From: Thaumasiovibrio subtropicus
Lineage (GTDB): Bacteria; Pseudomonadota; Gammaproteobacteria; Enterobacterales; Vibrionaceae
Reading direction: 5' to 3'
Assembly (NCBI RefSeq): GCF_019703835.1
Contig: NZ_AP023054.1
Coordinates: 2,665,580-2,729,579, forward strand
DNA: 64,000 nucleotides
Under the pieces are notes generated by a model. It saw only the letters and a program-made list of their open reading frames with translations, made no database searches and was not told where the DNA came from. This document shows positions 19,186-35,215 of this stretch, piece after piece (within the stretch, counting starts at the first letter, position 1; each line of letters begins with the position of its first letter). Position numbers and translations under genes: made by a program.

Positions 19186-19282
19186 TTCTTTATTCTCACG
19201 ATACATTTCCTATGGATTGTGTTGGGAGAAACACTTGATTAACAGCGTTGGGAAAACCGTTAGTTAAGTATAAAAATACCCT

Positions 19283-19367
<85 letters not shown>

Positions 19368-19456
19368 TCTTTTTTCTCACAGATTCACATTGAACTTGAT
19401 GAGAAACACTTGATCTACTGCGTTGGGAAAACGGTACATTAAGTATAAAACGCCCT

Positions 19457-19541
<85 letters not shown>

Positions 19542-19630
19542 TCTTTCTTCTCGCAGATTCACATGAACCTGATGAGAAACACTTGGTCTACTGCGTTGGG
19601 AAAACGGCAGATTAAGTATAAAAACACCCT

Positions 19631-19715
<85 letters not shown>

Positions 19716-19804
19716 TCTTTCTTCTCGTAGATTCACATGAAGCTGATGAGAAACACTTGATCAACTGCGTTGGGAAAACGGTAGATTAAGTATAAAAACA
19801 CCCT

Positions 19805-19889
<85 letters not shown>

Positions 19890-19895
19890 TCTTCT

Positions 19896-19922
19896 AAAGC
19901 CAGCTTAATGCTGGCTTTTTTC
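19896..19922 (+). terminator. terminator of the tRNA-Tyr array
   Basis: An AAAGCCAGC/GCTGGCTTT stem with a 4-base loop followed by T residues, six bases after the last tRNA. Confidence 0.88.
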
Positions 19923-20006
19923 GTTATTGCCCCTCAATATTTTCGTATCAATAAGACAGACATTTGACCGCTCTACTCCTACACTCAACAGAGAAAAGGA
20001 GGCTAA

Positions 20007-21656
20007 ATGGCTGATTTGGAATCACTCAAACTCAATGCCATTCGGATGGGTTGGCTCCATGCCAGAATATTGATCGTCGACGACAGCCTAACTGAAGCCG
20101 CATTACTAAAATCCTTGCTACGCCAAGTTGGTGTGGTGGAGCTCTTTTCGGCCTCATCCCCAGATGATGCTATCCAACTTTGCCAACAACATGCGGTGCA
20201 AGTCATCATTATCGACTACCACCTTGAGAGCATTCTCAACGGTAGCGAGCTACTCTGTGCATTAAGACAAAAGCACCTGATTCACCTAGATTGTGCCTCA
20301 CTGCTTATCTCCGGTGACAACTCATCAGAAGTTATCTTGTCGAGTTTAGAAGCCGAGCCCGATGCGTTTGTTCGAAAGCCCGTTTCGATGACAACGTTGT
20401 GCCAAAACATTGATCGTGCGTGGCTTTCAAGTCAAATCACCCGCCCTATTTCAAAAGCATTGCAGGATGGCGATAAAAAGAAAGCGTTGAAGCTCTGCGA
20501 AATGCAGATTGCCCGCTTGGGAAAACACCAACGGGTGGAGAAACTCTGGCTTGATCTGCTCATGGAAAGTGAACAATGGGACAAAGCAGAAAGTGTTGCG
20601 TTAACACTTGCGGCCGAAGAGGCTTCAGCGCATACCGCATTAACATTGGCGCAAATACATCTGTATCGAAAGGAGATAGAAACAGCGATAGAGCAATTAA
20701 ACCAGCTGATTACTGCATTTCCACTCTGTATCGAAGGCTATGATTTGCTGGTAGAAGTACTTAAGTCAGAACGGCGCTTTGAGGAAGCTATCGCACTCAG
20801 CCATGTCGCATTAAAACTCACTCCCAACTCAACACCACGCGCCATGCAGCTAGCAAAACTTGCGGTAAAGCAAGATGACTTTAAAAAACTCACCTACGCT
20901 GGGCATTGCTTAGCCTCCTACCTCCCGCTGCTGGGCGAGCGCTGGCTGGAGTACTTCTCTGCCTACCTTTATGAGTTTGAAACGTTTTATTTCAAGCAAG
21001 AACCCCATCGTCAAGCGGCAATGCTGAAAGATCTTAATATTACCTATCAGAGAGCAAAAGAGCGGGTTCGTGCAGCACAGCAGGCCAAGTTAAAGTGTTT
21101 AGGTCGCTTAGCCTGGATTCGATTAACCATCAAAAATGCCGAAGACCTCAACGCCAAGCAGCAATTGATGCGCGCCTTGGCGCCTTACTATAATCGATTC
21201 AACGAACTTCCTCTTACCATTAGGGCAGATGCTATTAAGCCGCTTTTTATTCTGGGTGAGGCAGAGTTAGCTCACCTTTTTCTTCAACAACTCAAGTCTG
21301 GAGAAAAACTCAGTCAATCGACCAAGCAGAAGTACCTACGTTTGATTAACGCTAGCGACCTCTGTAAACAAGGGCTTGCCCTCTATCAGACCATTCAAAT
21401 CATGAAGCAACACTTAGCGCTAACACCAGAGAGAGTCAAACAGCAAGCCGAGTTGTTGCTAGAACGCTACCCTCTTTCCAACCAGTTGCATTTTCTCTAC
21501 TTACTCGCCTGTCAGTTACTCAAAGAGCTGCCGACAGCCAAAGTGACTGCCAGCCTCTCCTCACTCAATATTTCGCCGCTTACCAGTGAGGACAATGCGT
21601 GTAAGTTGGAATTAGAGCGTTTTTTTCACACTAATGATAAGGAAGATGAGCAGTAA
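20007..21656 (+). CDS. response regulator with repeat-rich (TPR-like) C-terminal region
   Basis: A 549-residue cytosolic protein. Residues 20-140 are a receiver domain: acidic pair D25/D26 (ILIVDDSLTE), phosphoacceptor D70 (VIIIDYHLE) and the conserved lysine in FVRKPVS. The rest is alpha-helical with degenerate TPR-like units (for example ALTLAQIHLYRKEIETAIEQL and LVEVLKSERRFEEAIALSHVAL). There is no DNA-binding or enzymatic output domain, so signalling probably works through protein contacts. AAAGGAGG precedes the ATG, predicting strong translation. No histidine kinase is adjacent. It converges with yqjG with a 4-base gap. Confidence 0.88.
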   Translation: MADLESLKLNAIRMGWLHARILIVDDSLTEAALLKSLLRQVGVVELFSASSPDDAIQLCQQHAVQVIIIDYHLESILNGSELLCALRQKHLIHLDCASLLISGDNSSEVILSSLEAEPDAFVRKPVSMTTLCQNIDRAWLSSQITRPISKALQDGDKKKALKLCEMQIARLGKHQRVEKLWLDLLMESEQWDKAESVALTLAAEEASAHTALTLAQIHLYRKEIETAIEQLNQLITAFPLCIEGYDLLVEVLKSERRFEEAIALSHVALKLTPNSTPRAMQLAKLAVKQDDFKKLTYAGHCLASYLPLLGERWLEYFSAYLYEFETFYFKQEPHRQAAMLKDLNITYQRAKERVRAAQQAKLKCLGRLAWIRLTIKNAEDLNAKQQLMRALAPYYNRFNELPLTIRADAIKPLFILGEAELAHLFLQQLKSGEKLSQSTKQKYLRLINASDLCKQGLALYQTIQIMKQHLALTPERVKQQAELLLERYPLSNQLHFLYLLACQLLKELPTAKVTASLSSLNISPLTSEDNACKLELERFFHTNDKEDEQ

Positions 21657-21660
21657 CTCA

Positions 21661-22596
21661 TCAACCTTCACGACCATGAGGCGAGGACAAATCCAGTTCA
21701 GGGCCTTCTGGAACAACTTGGGTTGGGTTGATCATCGTATGGCTAAAATAGTAGTGACGTTTAATATGGTAAAAGTCTACTGTTTTTGCCACACCCTCAA
21801 CTTGATAGAGCTCTTTCATGTACCCTTGAATATGTGGATAGTCAGCAATTCGACGTAGGTTGCACTTAAAGTGACCCACATACACCGCATCAAAACGAAT
21901 CAGGGTGGTGAATAAGCGCCAATCTGCTTCAGTGATCTGATCGCCAGCAAGGTAACGCTGAGTCGCCAAGTGAGCATCAACCTTATCGAGAGCGGCAAAC
22001 AGCGCCTCAAAGGCTTCAGAATAAGCCTCTTGCGTCGTCGCAAAACCACATCGATAGACACCATTGTTGATATTGGGATAAACAAAGTCATTCCATTCGT
22101 CGATGTCTGAGCGCAGTGCCTCAGGGTAATAATCATCCGTGTTACCCGTCAGGCTGTTAAACGCATGGTTAAACATACGAATAATTTCTGAGGATTCATT
22201 GCTGACAATGGTATTGGTTTTCTTATCCCACAACACAGGCACAGTGACACGCCCCGTGTAGTCACGTTTGGCTTGGGTGTAGATCTGATGCATGTAGTTC
22301 GCACCAAACAAAGGCTCCGGCGCTTCAAACTCCCAGCCTTTCGACAGCATGTCTGGGCTGACGATGGTCACATCAATGTGGTCGGTTAGACCTTTCAGCT
22401 CACGTAAAATGAGGGTGCGGTGCGCCCATGGACAGGCTAGCGAAACGTATAAATGATAGCGACCAGAATCGGGGTAATAAGGGCCATCTTCACTGATCCA
22501 GCTGCGAAAACCGGCATCTTCGCGTACAAACTTGCCATCACTTTCCTTTGTGTCATACCACACGTCGTGCCATTCACCTTTGACTAACTTTCCCAT
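21661..22596 (-). CDS. yqjG: glutathionyl-hydroquinone reductase YqjG
   Basis: Xi-class glutathione transferase that reduces glutathionyl-hydroquinones. It has an N-terminal thioredoxin fold with catalytic C55 in SLACPWAHRT, followed by an all-helical GST C-terminal domain. I choose the ATG at 22596 (MGKLVKGEWHD, 311 residues) because CAGGAG lies 8 bases upstream; a longer frame from 22686 has no comparable signal. It is monocistronic. Confidence 0.93.
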   Translation of the reverse strand: MGKLVKGEWHDVWYDTKESDGKFVREDAGFRSWISEDGPYYPDSGRYHLYVSLACPWAHRTLILRELKGLTDHIDVTIVSPDMLSKGWEFEAPEPLFGANYMHQIYTQAKRDYTGRVTVPVLWDKKTNTIVSNESSEIIRMFNHAFNSLTGNTDDYYPEALRSDIDEWNDFVYPNINNGVYRCGFATTQEAYSEAFEALFAALDKVDAHLATQRYLAGDQITEADWRLFTTLIRFDAVYVGHFKCNLRRIADYPHIQGYMKELYQVEGVAKTVDFYHIKRHYYFSHTMINPTQVVPEGPELDLSSPHGREG

Positions 22597-22701
22597 TACC
22601 CTGCTCCTGAACCGTGTTATTGATAGGTGCAGTATAGGAATGTTCACAGCCAATGTCGGTAAGCGCCAGTTAAACAACTTAATCAAAAATATTGAATGAT
22701 C

Positions 22702-22730
22702 GATGCGCTGAAGAGCAACTCAGCGCATCT
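22702..22730 (-). terminator. hairpin after the NTF2-like gene, possible terminator
   Basis: A perfect 10-base stem GATGCGCTGA/TCAGCGCATC lies 35 bases after the stop of the gene at 22765. There is no immediate T run on the minus strand, so it may instead stabilise the message or need Rho. Confidence 0.4.
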
Positions 22731-22764
22731 ATACTCATGTGTAGGAGGAGTCGTTCATCAAACG

Positions 22765-23148
22765 CTAAGCAACGACTTCGGGTAATAGCGAGGAGTGATG
22801 TTCAAGGATCTTCCACCCTTGCGCTTCTTTTTTATAGAGAAATGTAAAACGCGCTTGGGTATCGGTTGCGGCATCATCGTCAAAACGAAAAGTATAAATA
22901 CCCGAATTAATCACAACATCTTCAGAGATCTCACGTGTTTGCTCCAGCTCGATGGTTCCTTGAGGGCGTTTTTGTAAGAACTGAGTGAAATAATCCTGAA
23001 TTTCCTCTTTGTTGCAACGCACTTGGTTTGAAAGGGTGGGAATAAGAATCGCCTCGTCGGAATAGCAAGCAACCACTTTTTGTGGGTCCAATGTCGCTAA
23101 TGCATCATTCCACTCTTTAAAAATCACTTTCCCTATTGAATCTGACAT
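22765..23148 (-). CDS. SgcJ/EcaC-type NTF2-like protein
   Basis: A 127-residue protein of the NTF2/SnoaL-like fold (DUF4440 or CaMKII-association type). Pattern: WNDALATLDPQKVVACYSDEAILIPT, then a dimerisation helix (EEIQDYFTQFLQKRP) and a beta-sheet ending RFTFLYKKEAQGWKILEHHSS. Such proteins are small-molecule binders or isomerase-like enzymes; the ligand is unknown. It follows the SulP transporter by 28 bases on the same strand, so the two are likely co-transcribed. No signal peptide is present. Confidence 0.85.
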   Translation of the reverse strand: MSDSIGKVIFKEWNDALATLDPQKVVACYSDEAILIPTLSNQVRCNKEEIQDYFTQFLQKRPQGTIELEQTREISEDVVINSGIYTFRFDDDAATDTQARFTFLYKKEAQGWKILEHHSSLLPEVVA

Positions 23149-23176
23149 TGTTTACTCTCCTTTATTTAATAATTTA

Positions 23177-24787
23177 TTAGTTATTTGATGTTTCGGTAAG
23201 TTCGCGCTTTTTGTATTTTCCAAATAAGGCATGCCATTCAATCACAACAGTGCCACCTTGAGCCTTATGATCATCCCCCCACTCCTCCATCAATTCTAAA
23301 CAGGCCGGGTCGATATAGCTGAGATTCTGAATATCAACATGTAATTCTGTATCAAAAGGAATCTTTTCTAATGTCGAGGCTAAACGAGGCAACTGAATAA
23401 AGGTTGCTGCCCCCATTAAGTGTAAGGTAATCACCTTTTCATTCTCTTTTGACTTTTCTAGTTTTGTTTCTAAATGCAGTAAACTATAAAGTAATCTAGC
23501 AAATGCGAGCCCAATACCGATTAACACGCCATCTAATAAATCTGTCACGACAATGGTGCCTAAGGTAATGGCATAAATCCAAACTTCAGATTTATCAAAC
23601 TGTTTAAGTTTTCGAATGTGGGCAGGATTGATGAGCTTGATACCGATAATAATGAGGATTGCTGATAAGCTTGCAATCGGTACTTCCGCCAATAAGAAAG
23701 AAAGTAGCGTCGCAAACACTAACATCAAGCAGCCATGCATAATCGTCGATAAGCGTGTTTTGGCGCCAGCTTGCACATTCGCACTACTTCGCGCGATGAC
23801 CCCCGTCATGGGTAGCGCGCCAAGCAATCCACACACCATGTTCCCCGCCCCTTGTGCAAACAGCTCTTTACTGTACTTTGTCTTGGTGCCATCGTGCATC
23901 TTATCCACTGCACTGGCGCTCAGTAGCGTTTCAGCGCTGGCGATAAATGCCACTGCAATTGCCGCAAGCACTACATCGCCCTGCTTGAACGTCGCGAAGT
24001 ACGCTGTCCCCGGTATAGCTATCTCAGCAAACAAGTTTTCTGGCACTGTGACGTGTGCTACGGGCAAGTCCAACCCCCACGACACCAGCGTTGCCACTAT
24101 CACAGCAATCAAGGCTGAAGGTAACAGCTTCATGTTAGTGGGTGCCAACTTATCCCAGCCTTTCGCCACTGCTATCGTCAGTAAGCCAATACCTAGCGCA
24201 ATATGACTTGTTGAGCCATTAATCGGTTCAAGCAAACTGCCTTGGTGGGCTTCAATGGCGATAAATAGATTTTCCAGCTCGACAGGATAATGCAATAAAT
24301 TTCGAATACCATTGCCTACCGGAGACAAATCCATCATTAAATACAGCTGTGCTGCCACAATTGAAACACCGATACCGGCTAACATACCATGGATAACAGA
24401 AGGCGATACGGCACGAAACCATTGCCCCATTTTTAAACTTCCCGCAGCCAATTGAATTGCACCCGCAATAAAAACGATAGGCCCTAAAACAAATAACCCG
24501 TGATCATTGATCAGTTCCCAAATCATAACGGCGAGACCAGCAGCAGGACCACTCACTAATAATGGCGCGCCAGAAATACAGCCGACTAATATTCCGCCAA
24601 CTATCCCTGTAATAATCCCGTAGGAAGCAGGAACACCCGATGCAATCGCAATTCCCATACAGAGCGGAAGCGCCACCAAAAAAACAACAACCGATGCAAA
24701 GAGATCATTTGAAAATGACGAAGGCAGTTTATTGGTTAATTTATTTCCTACTCTATTCTCCAATACTGAATCCGGCGGCGTACTCAT
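23177..24787 (-). CDS. SulP-family inorganic anion transporter
   Basis: Inner-membrane transporter for sulfate, bicarbonate or a similar anion. About 12-14 hydrophobic segments span residues 25-430, including the family segment VSGPAAGLAVMIWEL near residue 80 and SAETLLSASAVDKM near 290. The C-terminal 100 residues form a shortened STAS-like domain (LHVDIQNLSYIDPACLELMEEW). AAAAGGA precedes the ATG. Sequence alone does not separate sulfate from bicarbonate; no carbonic anhydrase gene is adjacent. Confidence 0.92.
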   Translation of the reverse strand: MSTPPDSVLENRVGNKLTNKLPSSFSNDLFASVVVFLVALPLCMGIAIASGVPASYGIITGIVGGILVGCISGAPLLVSGPAAGLAVMIWELINDHGLFVLGPIVFIAGAIQLAAGSLKMGQWFRAVSPSVIHGMLAGIGVSIVAAQLYLMMDLSPVGNGIRNLLHYPVELENLFIAIEAHQGSLLEPINGSTSHIALGIGLLTIAVAKGWDKLAPTNMKLLPSALIAVIVATLVSWGLDLPVAHVTVPENLFAEIAIPGTAYFATFKQGDVVLAAIAVAFIASAETLLSASAVDKMHDGTKTKYSKELFAQGAGNMVCGLLGALPMTGVIARSSANVQAGAKTRLSTIMHGCLMLVFATLLSFLLAEVPIASLSAILIIIGIKLINPAHIRKLKQFDKSEVWIYAITLGTIVVTDLLDGVLIGIGLAFARLLYSLLHLETKLEKSKENEKVITLHLMGAATFIQLPRLASTLEKIPFDTELHVDIQNLSYIDPACLELMEEWGDDHKAQGGTVVIEWHALFGKYKKRELTETSNN

Positions 24788-24809
24788 AACTATTCCTTTT
24801 TAATTAAAA

Positions 24810-24823
24810 TGAAAACGATTTCA
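24810..24823. promoter_or_regulatory. LacI/Cra-like palindrome upstream of the SulP gene
   Basis: TGAAAACGATTTCA is a near-perfect palindrome centred on CG, the form of operators bound by LacI-family regulators such as Cra/FruR. It lies 23 bases before the ATG. Motif resemblance only. Confidence 0.3.
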
Positions 24824-25105
24824 ATTATTTTCGAGACGCAGAGTTTGAATATAAACCTTGGCACTTTTTTACATCTAGATTAACCGTTTATAGGACTTTT
24901 ATTTATATATAGAAATGTTTTTACCTCCGACAAGAACAGTACTGAACAAAAGGTAAAATAATCAGCACTTATGCCTAGATTATACAACTATTCAGGTAAA
25001 AATAGCGCTGAACTCAACATTGAGACAGAAATGGAGTCAAGTATGACTCATAAAGATAATGATAGGTTGTGGCACCACTATCACTGATTCATGAAAGCAT
25101 CACCT
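24824..25105. other. non-coding region between the SulP gene and the MITE cluster
   Basis: AT-rich sequence of about 280 bases without a convincing gene. It must contain the promoter of the SulP operon, which I cannot place. Confidence 0.4.
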
Positions 25106-25495
25106 TATACTCTAGCCACCTCAAGATGCTTGTTAATCGAGAGTGTCTATACTCAAGCCACCTCAAGATGCGTGTTCAGCGAGAGTTTCTAGGTTTGCCA
25201 TCGAGGCACTGCTTTGAAGATCTAGTGGGCTAAATCAAAAAGCAGTAACAAAGGTGGCGAGCCTAGAAAACTCGCCCTTCGGGAAGCGACTAGCACCCCG
25301 ATTTCTGCGTTAAATGTGTTTGAAAGGGGAAAGCCATTCCTTCACACCTTTGCCTTGAACTCGACGCGCTAGTCTGCTTCTGAATCTCGCATCTTGAGGT
25401 GGCTTGAGTATAGGTCTGCCATCGAGGCACTGCTTTGAAGGTCTAGTCAACTAAATCGAAAAGCAGAACCAAGGTGGCGAGCCTAGAAAATTCGC
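25106..25495. mobile_element. truncated MITE-like element interrupted by a second copy
   Basis: An older copy begins at 25106 (TATACTCTAGCCACCTCAAG) and runs to 25147. It resumes at 25413 (GGTCTGCCATCGAGGCAC) and fades out near 25495, after CCTAGAAAATTCGC. The intervening 265 bases are the intact copy 3. Its right end is missing, so this relic is truncated as well as interrupted. Confidence 0.85.
25148..25412. mobile_element. MITE-like inverted-repeat element, copy 3 (short form, nested)
   Basis: An intact 265-base element in the opposite orientation to copies 1 and 2. It interrupts the older copy at a TCTA-GGT site. The host reads GTC-TA before the element and TA-GGTC after it, consistent with a TA target-site duplication. 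No coding capacity. Confidence 0.92.
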
Positions 25496-25648
25496 TGTAT
25501 CTCAAAGCCAAGCCATCAAAATGTAACTCGATAAATCAGCACTGTATGGCCCACACATTTTCAGAGAGTGGCAAAGGTAACAACTTGAGGTCGCTAAGGG
25601 ATGTTTGTTAACATCTGTATCAAGATAACGCATTCTAGAGAATTTATA

Positions 25649-26455
25649 GTGAAAGTAATATCGTTTAACATCAATGGATTACGCGCAAGATTACATCAAC
25701 TTCAAGCGCTAATTGACAAGCATGATCCGGATGTCATTGGCCTACAAGAAATAAAAGTGCATGACGAAGCCTTTCCTCTCGAGGATGTTGAAGCAATGGG
25801 CTACAAAGTCTATCACCACGGTCAAAAAGCCCACTACGGTGTTGCAATGCTCTGCAAACACGAACCAATAAAAGTGCAACGCGGCTTTCCAACGGATGAT
25901 GAAGATGCGCAACGACGTATGATCATGGCAACCTTCAAACAAGAAGGTGGCTCAGAGGTGACGGTGTTGAATGGTTACTTCCCGCAAGGTGATAACATTG
26001 CGCATGAGACAAAGTTTCCCGCTAAAGAGAAATTTTACGCTGATCTGATGACCTATCTTGAAACTCACCACAATAATGATGAACAACTCATTGTGATGGG
26101 CGATATCAACATTAGCCCAGAGGACAAAGACATTGGTATCGGTGAGCCAAACCGTAAACGTTGGCTAAAAACGGGCAAATGTTCTTTCCAACCGATCGAA
26201 CGAGAGTGGTTGGCTACCTTGCTAAATTGGGGCTTGGAAGATACCTTCCGCCTACAACATCCTGACGTTGAGGATCAATACTCTTGGTTTGATTACCGCT
26301 CAAAAGGGTTTGTAGATAACCGCGGTCTGCGTATTGATGTGATTCTTGCGACGCCTTCTTTAGCGCAAAAAACCATTGAGTCGGGCATTGACTATGAGCT
26401 GCGCGGTATCGAGAAGCCTTCAGATCACGCGCCGATATGGACGACGTTTAAATAA
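25649..26455 (+). CDS. xthA: exonuclease III XthA
   Basis: AP endonuclease and 3'-5' exonuclease of base-excision repair. Starting at GTG 25649 it has 268 residues, the same length as the E. coli enzyme as I remember it; an upstream frame to 25601 would add 16 unlike residues. Catalytic residues are present: E34 (GLQEIKVHD), the [13 protein letters not shown] loop with its aspartate and asparagine, and SDHAP at the end with the general-base histidine. Monocistronic, transcribed away from the SulP operon. Confidence 0.95.
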   Translation: MKVISFNINGLRARLHQLQALIDKHDPDVIGLQEIKVHDEAFPLEDVEAMGYKVYHHGQKAHYGVAMLCKHEPIKVQRGFPTDDEDAQRRMIMATFKQEGGSEVTVLNGYFPQGDNIAHETKFPAKEKFYADLMTYLETHHNNDEQLIVMGDINISPEDKDIGIGEPNRKRWLKTGKCSFQPIEREWLATLLNWGLEDTFRLQHPDVEDQYSWFDYRSKGFVDNRGLRIDVILATPSLAQKTIESGIDYELRGIEKPSDHAPIWTTFK

Positions 26456-26519
26456 AACGTCGCCGCCCAATAAAGAGCCAGTCCTGTATGGCTGGCTCTG
26501 ACACATAAGGATGTGAGTC

Positions 26520-27482
26520 ATGGGAATCATTCGTTGGGGCATCATTGGTTGCGGTAACGTCGCGCAAGAGAAAACGACCCCGGCCTTTCAGGAGGCCAAA
26601 GGCGCACAAATCAGTGCGGTCATGGCCCGTAACTTAGATCGCGCCGAAGAGTTCGCTATCCAGCACCATATCCCCAACTATTTTGATAATGTTGACGATC
26701 TTATTACTGCCCCTTTTGTCGACGCACTCTATATTGCCACCCCACCCGATGCTCACCTAGAGATAGCGTTAAAAGTTGCCGATGCGAAAAAGCCCTGTTG
26801 TATAGAGAAACCCTTTGGGCTGAGCTTTCAGCAAAGCCGTATCATTTCGACTGCCTTTGAAAAAAAAGGGCTGCCTCTTTTTGTCTCTTATTACCGACGG
26901 CTTCTACCCAAATTTCAACATATTAAAGCCCTGCTTGACCAACAAGTCATTGGCCCTCTTTCCGCTGTCGATATCAAACTCATACGCCCTGCACATGAGC
27001 GAGATGAGGCTTTACATTGGCGCATTGACCCTCAACGTTCCGGAGGTGGCTACTTTACCGATTTAGGCAGTCACATGCTGGATCTCTTGCACTACCTGAT
27101 AGGCGAAATAATCGAAGTTGACGGCATTGCGGTGCAGCAAGATAACCAAGAGACGACCCCTAATTCAATTGCGGCACATTTTCGATTTAATAACAATGTG
27201 CTAGGAAGTGGACTTTGGCATTTCGACAGTTTTGGGGACGAAGATGTCATCACTCTTTATGGCGACGAAGGCACACTGCAATTCTCCGTGTTTAAGGACT
27301 CAACGATCATCCTCAACACGCAAGCAGGCCGAGAGCTGATAAACCTACCGCACCCCAAACATGTCCAATTGCCTCACATTCAAGCGATGCAAGCCGATAT
27401 CAATGGTAAGGCTGAATCGCCTTGCCGCGCCTTTTATGCTGAACGCACCAACTGGGTAATAGACCAAATACTGGGCCGCTAA
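26520..27482 (+). CDS. Gfo/Idh/MocA-family oxidoreductase
   Basis: NAD(P)-dependent dehydrogenase of the glucose-fructose oxidoreductase family, 320 residues. The N-terminal Rossmann fold has WGIIGCGNVAQ (residues 6-16). The family CxEKP motif is present as CCIEKPFGLS near residue 97. The C-terminal alpha/beta domain has the GGGYFTDLGSHMLDLLHYLIG segment containing the catalytic-region D-x-x-x-H. AAGGATG precedes the ATG. The substrate is probably a sugar or sugar-like polyol but is not determined. It converges on hubP. Confidence 0.9.
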   Translation: MGIIRWGIIGCGNVAQEKTTPAFQEAKGAQISAVMARNLDRAEEFAIQHHIPNYFDNVDDLITAPFVDALYIATPPDAHLEIALKVADAKKPCCIEKPFGLSFQQSRIISTAFEKKGLPLFVSYYRRLLPKFQHIKALLDQQVIGPLSAVDIKLIRPAHERDEALHWRIDPQRSGGGYFTDLGSHMLDLLHYLIGEIIEVDGIAVQQDNQETTPNSIAAHFRFNNNVLGSGLWHFDSFGDEDVITLYGDEGTLQFSVFKDSTIILNTQAGRELINLPHPKHVQLPHIQAMQADINGKAESPCRAFYAERTNWVIDQILGR

Positions 27483-27486
27483 CAAA

Positions 27487-27512
27487 AACGCCTCCCGAAG
27501 AGAGAGGCGCTT
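27487..27512 (-). terminator. terminator between Gfo/Idh gene and hubP (stronger on minus strand)
   Basis: A CGCCTC/GAGGCG stem with extra internal pairing is followed on the minus strand by five T residues (hubP end) and on the plus strand by a weaker tail. Confidence 0.75.
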
Positions 27513-27537
27513 AATTCATTGATGTTTCGATTCTGGA

Positions 27538-33999
<6,462 letters not shown>

Positions 34000-34104
34000 T
34001 GCCTGTAGTCCTCTTGGGCAGGATGAAACACTTAGTCTCACTATATCGGAAACAGGTAGCAAAACTGTAGTGTTTGCTGCAAAAACCCCTCAATTTTAGA
34101 CAAT

Positions 34105-34138
34105 AAAAAAGCGCTTATGGGAGATAAGCGCTTTTTTT
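34105..34138 (-). terminator. bidirectional-looking terminator between asd and hubP
   Basis: An AAGCGCTTAT/ATAAGCGCTT stem flanked by A6 and T7 lies after the asd stop. It separates asd-pdxB transcription from hubP. Confidence 0.85.
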
Positions 34139-34201
34139 GAACTTTTGCCTGTCAATCAGGCATATATTTTGCGGAGAAGATCAAATAAACAAAACTCTCA
34201 A

Positions 34202-35215
34202 TTACAGGTAGTCACGAATCAAGACTTCGGCAATTTGTACGCTATTGGTCGCCGCCCCTTTACGGACATTATCAGCAACAACCCACATATTTAGGCCATT
34301 TGGATGACTAATATCTTCACGCACACGTGCCACCATCACATGGTCTTTACCCGTTGCCTCTGAGACTTGGGTTGGGTAGTCGTTTCCATGGAATAACTCC
34401 ACGTTTTCTGCATTTTCGAGCAAAGAGACCGCTTCTTCAATATGAACAGGCTGCAATGTCTCTACATGCACAGCTTCTGCGTGGCCATAGAAGACAGGAA
34501 CACGGACACACGTTGGATTCACTCGAATAGACGCGTCGTTGAAGATTTTTTGGGTCTCCCAAACCATCTTCATCTCTTCTTTGGTGTAACCATTGTCCAT
34601 GAACTGATCGATATGCGGTAAACAGTTAAAGGCAATTTGCTTGTCGTACGCTTTATTTTCCGCAGGTAAACCGTTCAATAATTTTGCTGTTTGTCCCGCC
34701 AGCTCGTCGATGCCTGATTTACCGGTGCCAGAGACTGATTGGTAAGTAGATACGTTAATGCGGTCAATCCCGTACGCATCATAAATGGGCTTCAGGGCGA
34801 CAAGCATCTGAATTGTTGAACAGTTCGGATTGGCAATGATATTTCGATTACGGAACTCCGCCACCGCTTCAGGGTTAACTTCAGGCACCACCAAAGGCAC
34901 GTCATAATCGTAGCGGAAGTGTGAGGTGTTATCGATAACGACGACGCCTTCGTCCGCAGCAATCGGCGCCCAATGAGCCGAGGTTTCACCACCCGCAGAG
35001 AAGAAGGCGATGTGAACTTGGCTCCAATCGAACTCTTCTACATTTTGAACACGAATTGATTTGTTCTTAAATTTGAGTGTCTTGCCTGCACTGCGTTCGC
35101 TCGCAAGCAGATAGAGATTGCCGACCGGAAAGTCACGCGCTTCCAATACTTCAATCAGTGTCTCACCCACGGCACCTGTTGCACCGAGGATCGCAATATC
35201 AAATTCCTGGCTCAT
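34202..35215 (-). CDS. asd: aspartate-semialdehyde dehydrogenase
   Basis: Reduces aspartyl phosphate to aspartate semialdehyde, a branch point to Lys, Met, Thr and diaminopimelate. The N-terminal NADP motif [12 protein letters not shown] (residues 9-20) and the catalytic cysteine C132 in NPNCSTIQ are visible. I choose the ATG at 35215 (MSQEFD, 337 residues) with GAGG nine bases upstream. The start lies 17 bases inside the end of pdxB, implying coupling. Confidence 0.95.
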   Translation of the reverse strand: MSQEFDIAILGATGAVGETLIEVLEARDFPVGNLYLLASERSAGKTLKFKNKSIRVQNVEEFDWSQVHIAFFSAGGETSAHWAPIAADEGVVVIDNTSHFRYDYDVPLVVPEVNPEAVAEFRNRNIIANPNCSTIQMLVALKPIYDAYGIDRINVSTYQSVSGTGKSGIDELAGQTAKLLNGLPAENKAYDKQIAFNCLPHIDQFMDNGYTKEEMKMVWETQKIFNDASIRVNPTCVRVPVFYGHAEAVHVETLQPVHIEEAVSLLENAENVELFHGNDYPTQVSEATGKDHVMVARVREDISHPNGLNMWVVADNVRKGAATNSVQIAEVLIRDYL

